DNA of 64,000 bases, taken from positions 1,054,001 to 1,118,000 of the forward strand of contig CP133595.1 in NCBI GenBank assembly GCA_031200235.1, given 5' to 3'. A program made the position numbers and the translations under genes. Below the pieces are notes generated by a model that was not told the origin of the DNA, did not search any database, and worked only from the letters and a program-made list of their open reading frames with translations. How positions within the stretch are numbered: the stretch's first letter is position 1; the number at the start of each line of letters is the position of its first letter. This stretch comes from Cuniculiplasma divulgatum. GTDB taxonomy: Archaea > Thermoplasmatota > Thermoplasmata > Thermoplasmatales > Thermoplasmataceae. This document shows, in pieces, positions 17,428-24,103 of the stretch.

Positions 17428-18988
17428 TGAAGTCATCAAGGTTGAAATTTCTCTTCTTTGGCGCAGATTCGGGATGAAATGAATTGGAAACCCTCTCGAT
17501 GTTTGTTTTCATTCTTGCCTCCTTTCTTATGCTTGAATAGTAATAGGCACTGTCCCTTGTATCCATGTACATCAGTATTTTGACATCACCTGCATGGGTC
17601 CTGCCGGTTCTTCCTCTGCGCTGAATGCTCCTGATTTCAGAAGGAACTGGCTCAAAAAATATTACAAGATCTGTTGAGGGTATATCCAGGCCTTCCTCAG
17701 CCACGCTTGTGGCGACCATAACATTATATGTGTTCTCCCTGAAATTCCTTATTATGGCATCCTGATCCTTCTGCCTTATGCCGGCATCCTCACCTTTGCT
17801 GGACTGCCCAATGAACCTCACCGGCCTGATTTTCCGGGATCTGGTGGAAAGAAATTCGGTGAGAAGATCTGAGGTCTTCCTGAAATGGGTGAATACTATG
17901 ATTCTGGAATCCGGATTCTCTGTTATTCTATACTCACAGAGTCTCAGGACGGTGATCATTTTCGGATTGTCAGGCTTCTCTTCCATAAGTGAATTGAATT
18001 CATTCATGAATTCCCTGAATTCCGGCATCTTCTGAAGTATGGAAGCTGTTCTCCTCAGGGTCTTGTCCTGGCCAGACAGTATCTGGGAAACATAGTCCCA
18101 CGCGATTTCTATTCCCTGTGTTTCAAGGTATTCCAGCAGGTAATCTATTCTGATGGCAGCTGACATGTATGGAATTATGCCGAAAAGCTTACTGTCTTCA
18201 GTCCTGGCTCTCTGAACTACCTCTGTGATCTTCTTGGCCATTTCGCTGCGGGAAAAATTGCCTGAGCCCATGAATCCAGCCTCCCTAAGTTTTTCAGTAA
18301 TGTTCCTGAGCACCTTCTTAAGTGTGGACAAGAGATTCCTGATATATTGTGGGAGCTCCAGTTTTACTACTTCTATTTTTATTCCACCGATGTATTTCTC
18401 CACATCCTGGTCATGCTCGCTCTTGATGATCACGCGTTCAATTCCCAGGGTTCGGGTTATTTCGTCGAGCTTTTCCCTATCGCTTCCAGGACTTGCTGTG
18501 ATCCCAAGCACAAGCCTCTTCCTGGCCTCCAGGAAGTGCCTTGCAATCGTTGAGTAGGCGTAGTTCCCGGTTGCCCTGTGGGCTTCATCAAACACAATGA
18601 GACCGAAGCGGGATATATCGAAGAGGCCATTCCTCAGATCATTCTCTGCCACCTGGGGTGTTGATATAATCAATCTGGAAGTTGTCCACAGCAGTAGCCT
18701 ATCCTCATTGTCTATTTCTCCCGTAAAAGCCGAGATTTCAATATTATGGGTGCTGAAAAGCCTTTTCATTGTTGCAAGGTGCTGCATTACCAGCGGCCTT
18801 GTGGGGGCCAGAAAAAGTACTTTCTCATTTTTTTCGAAAAGAATGTATTCCGCAAGCATGGCTGCAATTACCGTTTTCCCGAGTCCGGTGGGCAATACAA
18901 CAAGTGTGTTAAACTCCCTGGCGGAATTAAAAATGTTAATCTGATATTCCCTTGGCTCTATATTACCTCCAAGGAAGTTTTGCGTCAC
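17420..18988 (-). CDS. Hef-type superfamily 2 helicase without nuclease domain
   Basis: A DEAH helicase like the N-terminal half of archaeal Hef (FANCM/XPF relatives), acting on stalled forks and branched DNA. The 522-residue protein shows Walker A LPTGLGKTVIAAM, DEAH in LIVFDEAHRATGNYAYS, SPGSDREKL, a helical thumb-like insertion (about residues 210-330) and motif VI SIQRRGRTGRTHAGD. Full-length euryarchaeal Hef adds a C-terminal ERCC4 nuclease of about 250 residues, which is absent here. The protein ends in a short basic tail, KKRNFNLDDFIN. A similar short form is expected in Thermoplasma relatives. ATG 18988 is the start. Confidence 0.9.
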   Translation of the reverse strand: MTQNFLGGNIEPREYQINIFNSAREFNTLVVLPTGLGKTVIAAMLAEYILFEKNEKVLFLAPTRPLVMQHLATMKRLFSTHNIEISAFTGEIDNEDRLLLWTTSRLIISTPQVAENDLRNGLFDISRFGLIVFDEAHRATGNYAYSTIARHFLEARKRLVLGITASPGSDREKLDEITRTLGIERVIIKSEHDQDVEKYIGGIKIEVVKLELPQYIRNLLSTLKKVLRNITEKLREAGFMGSGNFSRSEMAKKITEVVQRARTEDSKLFGIIPYMSAAIRIDYLLEYLETQGIEIAWDYVSQILSGQDKTLRRTASILQKMPEFREFMNEFNSLMEEKPDNPKMITVLRLCEYRITENPDSRIIVFTHFRKTSDLLTEFLSTRSRKIRPVRFIGQSSKGEDAGIRQKDQDAIIRNFRENTYNVMVATSVAEEGLDIPSTDLVIFFEPVPSEIRSIQRRGRTGRTHAGDVKILMYMDTRDSAYYYSSIRKEARMKTNIERVSNSFHPESAPKKRNFNLDDFIN

Positions 18989-19083
18989 ACCGGTTAATTA
19001 CGCCTCAATATTAATATGATTATTCCATCTTCCCGCATCGCAGAAGTGGCAACATTTTTAAGAGATCCGACATAAGCATTGAA

Positions 19084-19155
19084 GGGCCGGTAGATCAGCG
19101 GTAGATCGCCTGCTTCGCAAGCAGGAGGCCTCGGGTTCAAATCCCGACCGGTCCA
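19084..19155 (+). tRNA. tRNA-Ala(CGC)
   Basis: A complete 72-nt cloverleaf. The acceptor GGGCCGG pairs with CCGGTCC through the alanine identity pair G3-U70. The D arm is GATC/GATC, the anticodon stem CCTGC/GCAGG has loop TTCGCAA (anticodon CGC), and the T arm is TCGGG/CCCGA with loop TTCAAAT, followed by discriminator A. No CCA is encoded and there is no intron. Its 3' end from the T loop onwards is the attachment site of the integrated element, and the tRNA is left intact by the integration. Confidence 0.96.
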
Positions 19156-19158
19156 TTT
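19137..19158 (+). repeat. attL: left attachment site in the tRNA-Ala 3' end
   Basis: This 22-nt stretch, from the T loop to three bases beyond the discriminator, recurs without mismatch at 44868-44889. The flanks diverge at once on both sides. Integration at a tRNA 3' end that preserves the tRNA is the classic mode for archaeal tyrosine integrases. Confidence 0.92.
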
Positions 19159-19204
19159 AATCTATTAATCGAATACTTTTTATTGCACCACTCGTTATGT
19201 TCTC

Positions 19205-20494
19205 ATGACCATGCAGCCGAAGTACCAGGAACTGCTTCTTGACGATGATGTGAGAAGGTGGTACGAGAACCTGAGGGCAAAGTCTGTACTGACGGCAACA
19301 GTGGCATTAAGAAATCTTGGCCACTATTGTGAGCTTACCCATACCGATACGAAGGAAATCCTGAGGAAGGCAAAAGCCAACGAGAAGAATTTCAGATATG
19401 AATTCACAGATTTTGTCCGGAAGATGGAAAAAGAAGGCAAGGCAGGATCATACATAGCGAGATTTAAGAAGGTCATACTTTCATGGCTGAAGTTTAACGA
19501 TATCGGTTTGCAGTTAACCGTTAACATATCCGGGGAGAACGAAACACCGACAATCGTTAACGAAAGGGTGCCCGGCAAAGATGAACTGGCAAGAATACTC
19601 AGAAAAGCCACATCAAGAGGGAGAGCTGCCATAGGCATTATGGCTTTTTCTGGGCTGAGACCTGAATCCCTAGGAGATTACGAAGGCACAGACGGATTGA
19701 AACTTGGCGACATCAAAGAATTACGTATATCTGATGAAATACAGTTCGAAAAGACCCCTGCAATGATTGTGGTGAAAAACAAGCTGAGCAAGGCAAGGCA
19801 CCAGTACTTCAGCTTCATCGGTGAGGAAGGAGGTACCTACATCAAAGAATATCTTGAAGAAAGAAGGAAACAGGGCGAAGAGCTGACCTACGAGTCTCCA
19901 TTGTTGCAGTTCGATGTCAGGGGAGTAAGGAAGAACGCATTCCTGAGAACCACCCTTGTTACCAGGGATATAAGGGAAGCAATAGAAAACTCAGGCCTGA
20001 GGATGCGCCCATATGTCATGAGAGCGTATTTCTCAACGGCACTGGACATAGCAGAGGCAAAGGGCCTGATATCCCATCCATGGAGACAGTTCATCATGGG
20101 CCACAAGGGAGACATAGAAGCAAGATACTCAACGAACAAACGGCTACCTCCTGATGTGATCGAGGAGATGAGAGAGGCTTACAGGAAGAGCACGAAATTC
20201 CTTGAGACCAGATACAGCGAGCTTGAGGAGGACAAGGCTCGATTATATTTGCAGCAGCAACTCCTATCAGCAGTTGGCTACAAACAGGAGGAGATTGACA
20301 AAATGGATCTCACCGACATAAGCAGCGACGACTTCCAGAAGCTACTCAGGGACAAGGTGGCAGGAGCCATGGCCAGCAACGGCTCGAAGCAGAGACTTGT
20401 TCCCATGAATGAGATAGAGAAACTGCTAGGCGAAGGATACGAGTTCCAGGCAGTCCTGCCAAACGGAAAGGCTATAATGAAAATGCCGTTTTAG
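19205..20494 (+). CDS. int: Tyrosine recombinase (element integrase)
   Basis: A 429-residue site-specific recombinase that should integrate and excise the element at tRNA-Ala. An N-terminal SAM-like core-binding domain (about residues 20-105) precedes the catalytic domain: Arg152 in FSGLRPESLG, a Lys in VVKNKLSKARHQYF, Arg273 in RPYVMRAYFST, where the usual HxxR His is Tyr, His300 in MGHKGDIEARYS, and nucleophile Tyr308. After the catalytic Tyr about 120 residues follow, including a helical region. The last codons (from about NGKAIMKMPF) are duplicated 2 kb downstream. Orientation and position next to attL are typical. Confidence 0.93.
   Translation: MTMQPKYQELLLDDDVRRWYENLRAKSVLTATVALRNLGHYCELTHTDTKEILRKAKANEKNFRYEFTDFVRKMEKEGKAGSYIARFKKVILSWLKFNDIGLQLTVNISGENETPTIVNERVPGKDELARILRKATSRGRAAIGIMAFSGLRPESLGDYEGTDGLKLGDIKELRISDEIQFEKTPAMIVVKNKLSKARHQYFSFIGEEGGTYIKEYLEERRKQGEELTYESPLLQFDVRGVRKNAFLRTTLVTRDIREAIENSGLRMRPYVMRAYFSTALDIAEAKGLISHPWRQFIMGHKGDIEARYSTNKRLPPDVIEEMREAYRKSTKFLETRYSELEEDKARLYLQQQLLSAVGYKQEEIDKMDLTDISSDDFQKLLRDKVAGAMASNGSKQRLVPMNEIEKLLGEGYEFQAVLPNGKAIMKMPF
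20462..20487 (+). repeat. Integrase 3'-end repeat, copy 1
   Basis: A 26-nt stretch at the very end of the integrase gene, identical to 22453-22478. Similarity continues more weakly to the stop codon in both copies (each ends in a Phe codon and TAG). The two copies bracket the first archaeocin-like cassette. Confidence 0.85.
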
Positions 20495-20597
20495 TTGGGC
20501 TATCTAGGGGTTTCGATAAATGAAGTTAGATAGAGTTATAGGCTCTTGTTCGCATTATGCGTGAAGGTAATAAATATAATTCGATTAGCTAAACTGA

Positions 20598-20654
20598 TAA
20601 AAGCAGAAACCTGCGATCGTTTCTATGCTTTTATGCCGCCCTAGTTAATAGGGC
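20598..20654 (+). promoter_or_regulatory. Two hairpins upstream of the first cassette
   Basis: The first inverted repeat (20598-20610 with 20619-20633) pairs TAAAAGCAGAAAC with GTTTC-TA-TGCTTTTA: 13 base pairs with a two-base bulge and an eight-base loop. The second, GCCCTA-GTTAA-TAGGGC (20638-20654), is perfect and ends five bases before the TATA box of the cassette. The first could end the integrase transcript. The second is well placed as an operator for the cassette. Confidence 0.55.
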
Positions 20655-20658
20655 CAAC

Positions 20659-20669
20659 ATTTTTATAAC
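20659..20669 (+). promoter_or_regulatory. Promoter TATA box of archaeocin-like cassette 1
   Basis: ATTTTTATAAC lies 20-30 nt before the ATG at 20689, which fits a leaderless mRNA. It follows the perfect hairpin GCCCTA/TAGGGC. Confidence 0.55.
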
Positions 20670-20688
20670 ATGATTTTATTCATAAATT

Positions 20689-21330
20689 ATGAGTTGCAGT
20701 AATTGTTTTGATGCAAAAGGCAGGAAGATTACCAAAATAAGCGTGCCACACACAGAGACCTATAAGGTGGGAGCAACAAACGTAACCGAAGGAGTTACGG
20801 TTGTGCAATTTAAAGAGGGCCCTGGTGCACTCCTAAACTGGAAGTACATTATCGAAGGAGAAACTTCATCAAATGCCTCGATTACATACGTAATACAGCA
20901 TAGCGGAAAAACAATAACCAATAAATTCAAGACGAAGTACATTGACACAATCGACGGTAAGAAAATTGTTCATGTTGAGGGAAGCGGACTGAACTCGAAC
21001 GGCAGGGTTACGACTGCTAACCAGGATGTCGCTCTCTCGAACATAAAATCGGACCCAAATGCCATCGAGTGTCTTATCTGCCATGCTCTTGGAACGGTGC
21101 TCTGTACACTTCTCGCAGATGGAGTTTCTGAGGACTTGGCTTGCGAGGAGGCATCGGGTATTGTATGTCTGGAATTCATAGAAGATCCTATTGTTTATGT
21201 CGTCTGTTTTGGAGTCGTGGCATCTATTTGCGACGTTGTCCTTCAAACGGTAATAGATATTGGCGTTCACGTAGCGTGTGAACTTGGTGCAGACTATATA
21301 TGCGAGAAAGCAATCGGTTGTTCTCTATGA
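20689..21330 (+). CDS. Cysteine-rich archaeocin-like precursor 1 (halocin C8-like domain)
   Basis: A 213-residue protein whose last 90 residues resemble halocin C8, a disulfide-rich haloarchaeal antimicrobial. This tail has 10 Cys spaced C2C7C12C7C12C7C15C7C5C, ending CELGADYICEKAIGC. Halocin C8 also has 10 Cys, with a C7C12C7 core and a C7C5C end. Between the Cys are hydrophobic stretches. The N-terminal 125 residues are polar and beta-rich, with one CxxC (SCSNC) and no Sec or Tat signal peptide, so secretion must use another route or cleavage follows. In ProC8 the N-terminal part is the immunity protein, so a similar role is possible. Small membrane genes follow. Confidence 0.75.
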   Translation: MSCSNCFDAKGRKITKISVPHTETYKVGATNVTEGVTVVQFKEGPGALLNWKYIIEGETSSNASITYVIQHSGKTITNKFKTKYIDTIDGKKIVHVEGSGLNSNGRVTTANQDVALSNIKSDPNAIECLICHALGTVLCTLLADGVSEDLACEEASGIVCLEFIEDPIVYVVCFGVVASICDVVLQTVIDIGVHVACELGADYICEKAIGCSL

Positions 21331-21370
21331 GGTATTTAAATAGTCTCACCCATTATAGCATGGTGGTTCT

Positions 21371-21898
21371 ATGAGATACAGACTTGTGTTAATCATTATC
21401 GGGATCACAATAATATCTGTTGATACTGTAGTCTCTCTCAGATATCCAAAAATTCTAATTTACAGTTATTGGGGGTCCTTCCTTGGATTCTTCGTCCCCT
21501 TTGGGATTGGCCTCTCAGCTCTCCTGTATGGCATATTTAAGGCACGTGATTATGGAATAAATCCGATTATTGGAACACTCGGATCAGGGGGCTTTACAAG
21601 AGTGATGAGACAAAATAGGATTCAGGGCACAAGAATGTGGAAATCCGACCACGACATTCTTTCTGATCTGCCAGGGGCGGTGAAATCACCGGATGGTAAG
21701 ACTGTAGAATACACTAACCTGTTCATAAGAAAACCATATGGGACAACGAAATATTCTAGAATGCTTAACGAAGCGGCGAATAAATACCTTAGCGGTGAAT
21801 TAGATGAGGCGGGCTTTTACAACTACGTCGGAAAGCATGGAGCGAAAGAGGAGCAAATGCTAGAATTCATTAAGAAATTCAAAAATGACTATAAATGA
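21371..21898 (+). CDS. Membrane protein of cassette 1, candidate immunity or export factor
   Basis: A 175-residue protein with two N-terminal transmembrane helices (about residues 5-23 and 33-55) and a basic, soluble C-terminal part of about 115 residues. I recognise no family. The first 40 bp after the precursor gene contain a possible weak promoter, but the gene is most likely co-transcribed. Cassette 3 has a four-helix protein at this position and cassette 2 has none, so this member varies. A role in immunity, processing or export of the Cys-rich peptide is inferred from position only. Confidence 0.7.
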   Translation: MRYRLVLIIIGITIISVDTVVSLRYPKILIYSYWGSFLGFFVPFGIGLSALLYGIFKARDYGINPIIGTLGSGGFTRVMRQNRIQGTRMWKSDHDILSDLPGAVKSPDGKTVEYTNLFIRKPYGTTKYSRMLNEAANKYLSGELDEAGFYNYVGKHGAKEEQMLEFIKKFKNDYK

Positions 21899-21907
21899 GG
21901 TGATAAA

Positions 21908-22162
21908 ATGGTTAAATTTCATCCGATAAACAAAGTAATGACCGTGGGTACCTTTCTGTTCTTCGCTTCTCTTATTGTTTTAGTTATAGGGGCAATTTTT
22001 AATTTTAACGGTTCAATATTGGCAGATGCTTTTCTGTACGGAGGATTAGCTTTCCTAATTTCTATAATTCTCCTGACAATAGGTGTACTCACCGGTGCAC
22101 GAAGTGGTAAACTCCGACAGAGGACAGACGAGATATTTGGCAAGAAACAGAAAAGAGAATAA
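21908..22162 (+). CDS. Small two-helix membrane protein of cassette 1
   Basis: An 84-residue protein with two transmembrane helices (about residues 12-32 and 40-62) and a basic tail, SGKLRQRTDEIFGKKQKRE. AGGTGA precedes the ATG. It aligns over its full length with the protein at 40882 in cassette 2: MVKFHP versus MVKYHK at the start, GAI in helix 1, and SGKLRQRTDEIF versus SGSRQERMSELF in the tail. This shared position and sequence mark it as a conserved cassette component, most simply an immunity protein that protects the producer's membrane. Confidence 0.72.
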   Translation: MVKFHPINKVMTVGTFLFFASLIVLVIGAIFNFNGSILADAFLYGGLAFLISIILLTIGVLTGARSGKLRQRTDEIFGKKQKRE

Positions 22163-22199
22163 GGTGTCAAAGTGAGCATTCAAGGAGTTGTAAATCCAA

Positions 22200-22412
22200 T
22201 TGCTGAGTAAATACCCACATCATTTGCTCTTTGTCATTTTAGTCTCTATCGTGACACTTATAGTCAATGTCCTTGCATTCTACACAAGGAATGTCTCTAA
22301 CTATCTCTATCTTTTCGACATAGCTTATGTAATTGGAAACAGTGCCCATTTTGTTGCCTTGTCCATCTCATCAAGTGGCATTAGCGTTGAGGACGAAAAG
22401 AGACCAACATAG
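22200..22412 (+). CDS. Small two-helix membrane protein of cassette 1 (paralogue of 44638)
   Basis: A 70-residue protein with an N-terminal transmembrane helix, LLFVILVSIVTLIVNVLAF, and a second weaker hydrophobic segment ending GNSAHFVALS. It is clearly homologous to the last gene of cassette 3 (44638): both share NVS.YLY.FD..Y..GNSAHFVALS. That alignment supports the TTG start at 22200, with an AAGGAG site further upstream. The family is unknown to me. Repeated occurrence at the end of archaeocin-like cassettes makes it a prime immunity candidate. Confidence 0.72.
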   Translation: MLSKYPHHLLFVILVSIVTLIVNVLAFYTRNVSNYLYLFDIAYVIGNSAHFVALSISSSGISVEDEKRPT

Positions 22413-22452
22413 CCTTGGTTTCTGAAACTCCTGACTAAATTGCAGGATGCCC

Positions 22453-22478
22453 AACGGAAAGGCTATAATGAAAATGCC
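22453..22478 (+). repeat. Integrase 3'-end repeat, copy 2 (remnant)
   Basis: An exact 26-nt copy of the integrase 3' end (20462-20487). It continues to an in-frame TAG at 22483-22485 and encodes the same NGKAIMKMPF tail. No further integrase sequence precedes it. It is either the scar of a recombination that brought in cassette 1 or an attachment-like end created when the cassette integrated at the integrase 3' end. Confidence 0.85.
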
Positions 22479-22489
22479 TTTCTAGAATT

Positions 22490-23119
22490 GTGCTTCTTTC
22501 TACGCCCATAGATTACCGCCTTCCCGAAGATAAGAATGCGGAGATGGTGCTGAGGACCATTCAGGACAGAGAAAGAAGTTTTGAGAGGACTTACACCACA
22601 GACTTATACATGATGTTTTCAGACAAAATGGAGGATGAGATTACTTCCACCAACGAGCTCAAGCACGAGTGGATCGATAAAGCCATTAAAAGGCTCAAAA
22701 AGAGAAACTTCATCGACAGAATTCAGGATGAAAAAGATAGGCGAAGGGTAGAGCTCAGAACCAGGTCCGAGGAAATATACACCCATATGATCAAAAGGGA
22801 CCCCATGCTCTTCTGGAAGCTGATAGAGAAGGGTCACTTTTATTTCATAGTCAGGTTCAGGAATTCCGGTGGCAATGTGATATGCCCGGAATGCGGCCGC
22901 CGCAGGCCTCTTATTGCCGATATAACCGGCAACAGGGCCGCAAGATACGTGGTGAATGACGATCTGCACATAGATGTAACAATCAGGCACCTTGCCATCA
23001 GATTCGACTGCGGATGCGGATATTCCTACTCGGATGAGGTTGATATGTTCGATCCTCTGACCGTGGAGGACTTTTCCAGACTTCATGATGCCGCAGACAA
23101 CCGTCGTAATCCAGTGTAA
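22490..23119 (+). CDS. Winged-helix and zinc-ribbon protein of the element
   Basis: A 209-residue protein. The first 110 residues are helical and charged, with a likely winged helix (DKAIKRLKKRNFIDRIQDEKDRRRVEL resembles a MarR-type wing; only part is quoted here in sense). A zinc site follows, with ICPECGRRRP and a later FDCGCGYSYS, giving four Cys. No family is recognised. It is the first gene of a run leading to the HerA-like ATPase and may regulate the plasmid backbone. GTG 22490 is the apparent start, five bases after the integrase-tail remnant. Confidence 0.65.
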   Translation: MLLSTPIDYRLPEDKNAEMVLRTIQDRERSFERTYTTDLYMMFSDKMEDEITSTNELKHEWIDKAIKRLKKRNFIDRIQDEKDRRRVELRTRSEEIYTHMIKRDPMLFWKLIEKGHFYFIVRFRNSGGNVICPECGRRRPLIADITGNRAARYVVNDDLHIDVTIRHLAIRFDCGCGYSYSDEVDMFDPLTVEDFSRLHDAADNRRNPV

Positions 23120-23152
23120 ATCGACGTATTATCCTGAAAGCCATCGTTAAGC

Positions 23153-23335
23153 ATGGGAGAGCACGCCAGAAAGATTGATATTTCCGGAGTTAAAGTAGCT
23201 TTTGTGCGCAATTTTCCCTCGCATCCATTGTCAAAAATACTGCTTTCTGAGCCGGACAGCGTAACAGGTGAGGAATTGCTTGCGAAAGCCCAGACCTGGC
23301 TAGCTTTCTTCCATGGAGAGAAAGAAAATGAGTAG
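23153..23335 (+). CDS. Small hypothetical protein
   Basis: A 60-residue soluble protein of unknown function (MGEHARKIDISGVKVAFVRN...). It overlaps the next gene by 8 bp and lies in the same run of closely spaced plus-strand genes, which supports it as real. No motif is visible. Confidence 0.5.
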   Translation: MGEHARKIDISGVKVAFVRNFPSHPLSKILLSEPDSVTGEELLAKAQTWLAFFHGEKENE

Positions 23336-23687
23336 AAGGCAGAGAGTAATTTTGGGTGAAAACGAGCCAGAATACGCAGGAACTGTCCAACCGGAGATTG
23401 TGCGTTATGAGATAGCGAATCCCCGAAAGAAGGGCACAATAGAGAGACTCCAGGAGACAATCATTGAGAACACCGTGAATCAATACGAAATCGAAGACCG
23501 GAGGCAGATAGCAGCCATACGGGATTTCATGGAGCGGAATCCCGATATTAGTTATGTAGAATATGAGTCTAACCCCGTGTTGAGCATGGACCTTGTGATT
23601 ACAAGACGTGGTCTCATATTCAAGCGTGAAGAAGCCTCGATATCGGCAACGCTCACCCCTAACAGGAGATTCAGGGCACAGAGGTGA
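23328..23687 (+). CDS. Hypothetical element protein
   Basis: A 119-residue basic protein starting at ATG 23328, which overlaps the upstream stop; an ATG 15 bp earlier is possible. It is rich in Arg and Glu and helical in the first 80 residues, then beta-strand-like (DLVITRRGLIFKREEASISA). It ends three bases before the next gene, so the four genes 23153-25888 are an operon. I recognise no family. A partner of the ATPase encoded downstream is plausible. Confidence 0.55.
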   Translation: MSRRQRVILGENEPEYAGTVQPEIVRYEIANPRKKGTIERLQETIIENTVNQYEIEDRRQIAAIRDFMERNPDISYVEYESNPVLSMDLVITRRGLIFKREEASISATLTPNRRFRAQR

Positions 23688-23690
23688 ATT

Positions 23691-24098
23691 ATGGAAGCCG
23701 AAGATCTGTTCACTGAGGTGTTTCCCGCCATGGCGCTGATCATGATTATTGCGGGTTTCCTTGACCCCACATTCTGGCCAATGCTCCTTCAGTGGCTGGT
23801 ATCGGGAAAGGCATTCCTGATGGTTCTTGCAGCTTCAGCATTCCTGATAGTTATTGTTGGAGGCGTTGTTCTGATCTACTATGCAATCGTTGCTCTCATC
23901 TTCATAGCGATATTTTCTATTTTTGTCCTGGCTCCCCTGTATTTTCTTTATCTGGTTCTGGGGCTCACATACTCTGTGATTCTGGGGGCTGTTGTCGGTG
24001 CCGTTATCCTGCTGTATCTCGTGGAAACCAGGACGGTGAGGATCGAGCAACACACCATAACACTCTCCGTGCACAGGAAGTACATTGTCAAAAGGTAG
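23691..24098 (+). CDS. Membrane protein preceding the HerA-like ATPase
   Basis: A 135-residue protein with about four transmembrane helices (roughly residues 12-30, 40-65, 66-88 and 88-110) and a basic cytoplasmic tail. It is tightly placed between a small gene (3 bp upstream) and the ATPase (5 bp downstream). Small multi-helix proteins next to VirB4/TraG-type ATPases often form the channel of an archaeal DNA-transfer apparatus. That is the most economical role here, but there is no sequence match to prove it. Confidence 0.6.
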   Translation: MEAEDLFTEVFPAMALIMIIAGFLDPTFWPMLLQWLVSGKAFLMVLAASAFLIVIVGGVVLIYYAIVALIFIAIFSIFVLAPLYFLYLVLGLTYSVILGAVVGAVILLYLVETRTVRIEQHTITLSVHRKYIVKR

Positions 24099-24103
24099 AC
24101 AGA

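Noticed and set aside
23792-24103. N-terminal extension of the HerA-like ATPase frame
   Set aside because: It overlaps the membrane-protein gene in another frame and looks like read-through; ATG 24104 is five bases after that gene and fits better.
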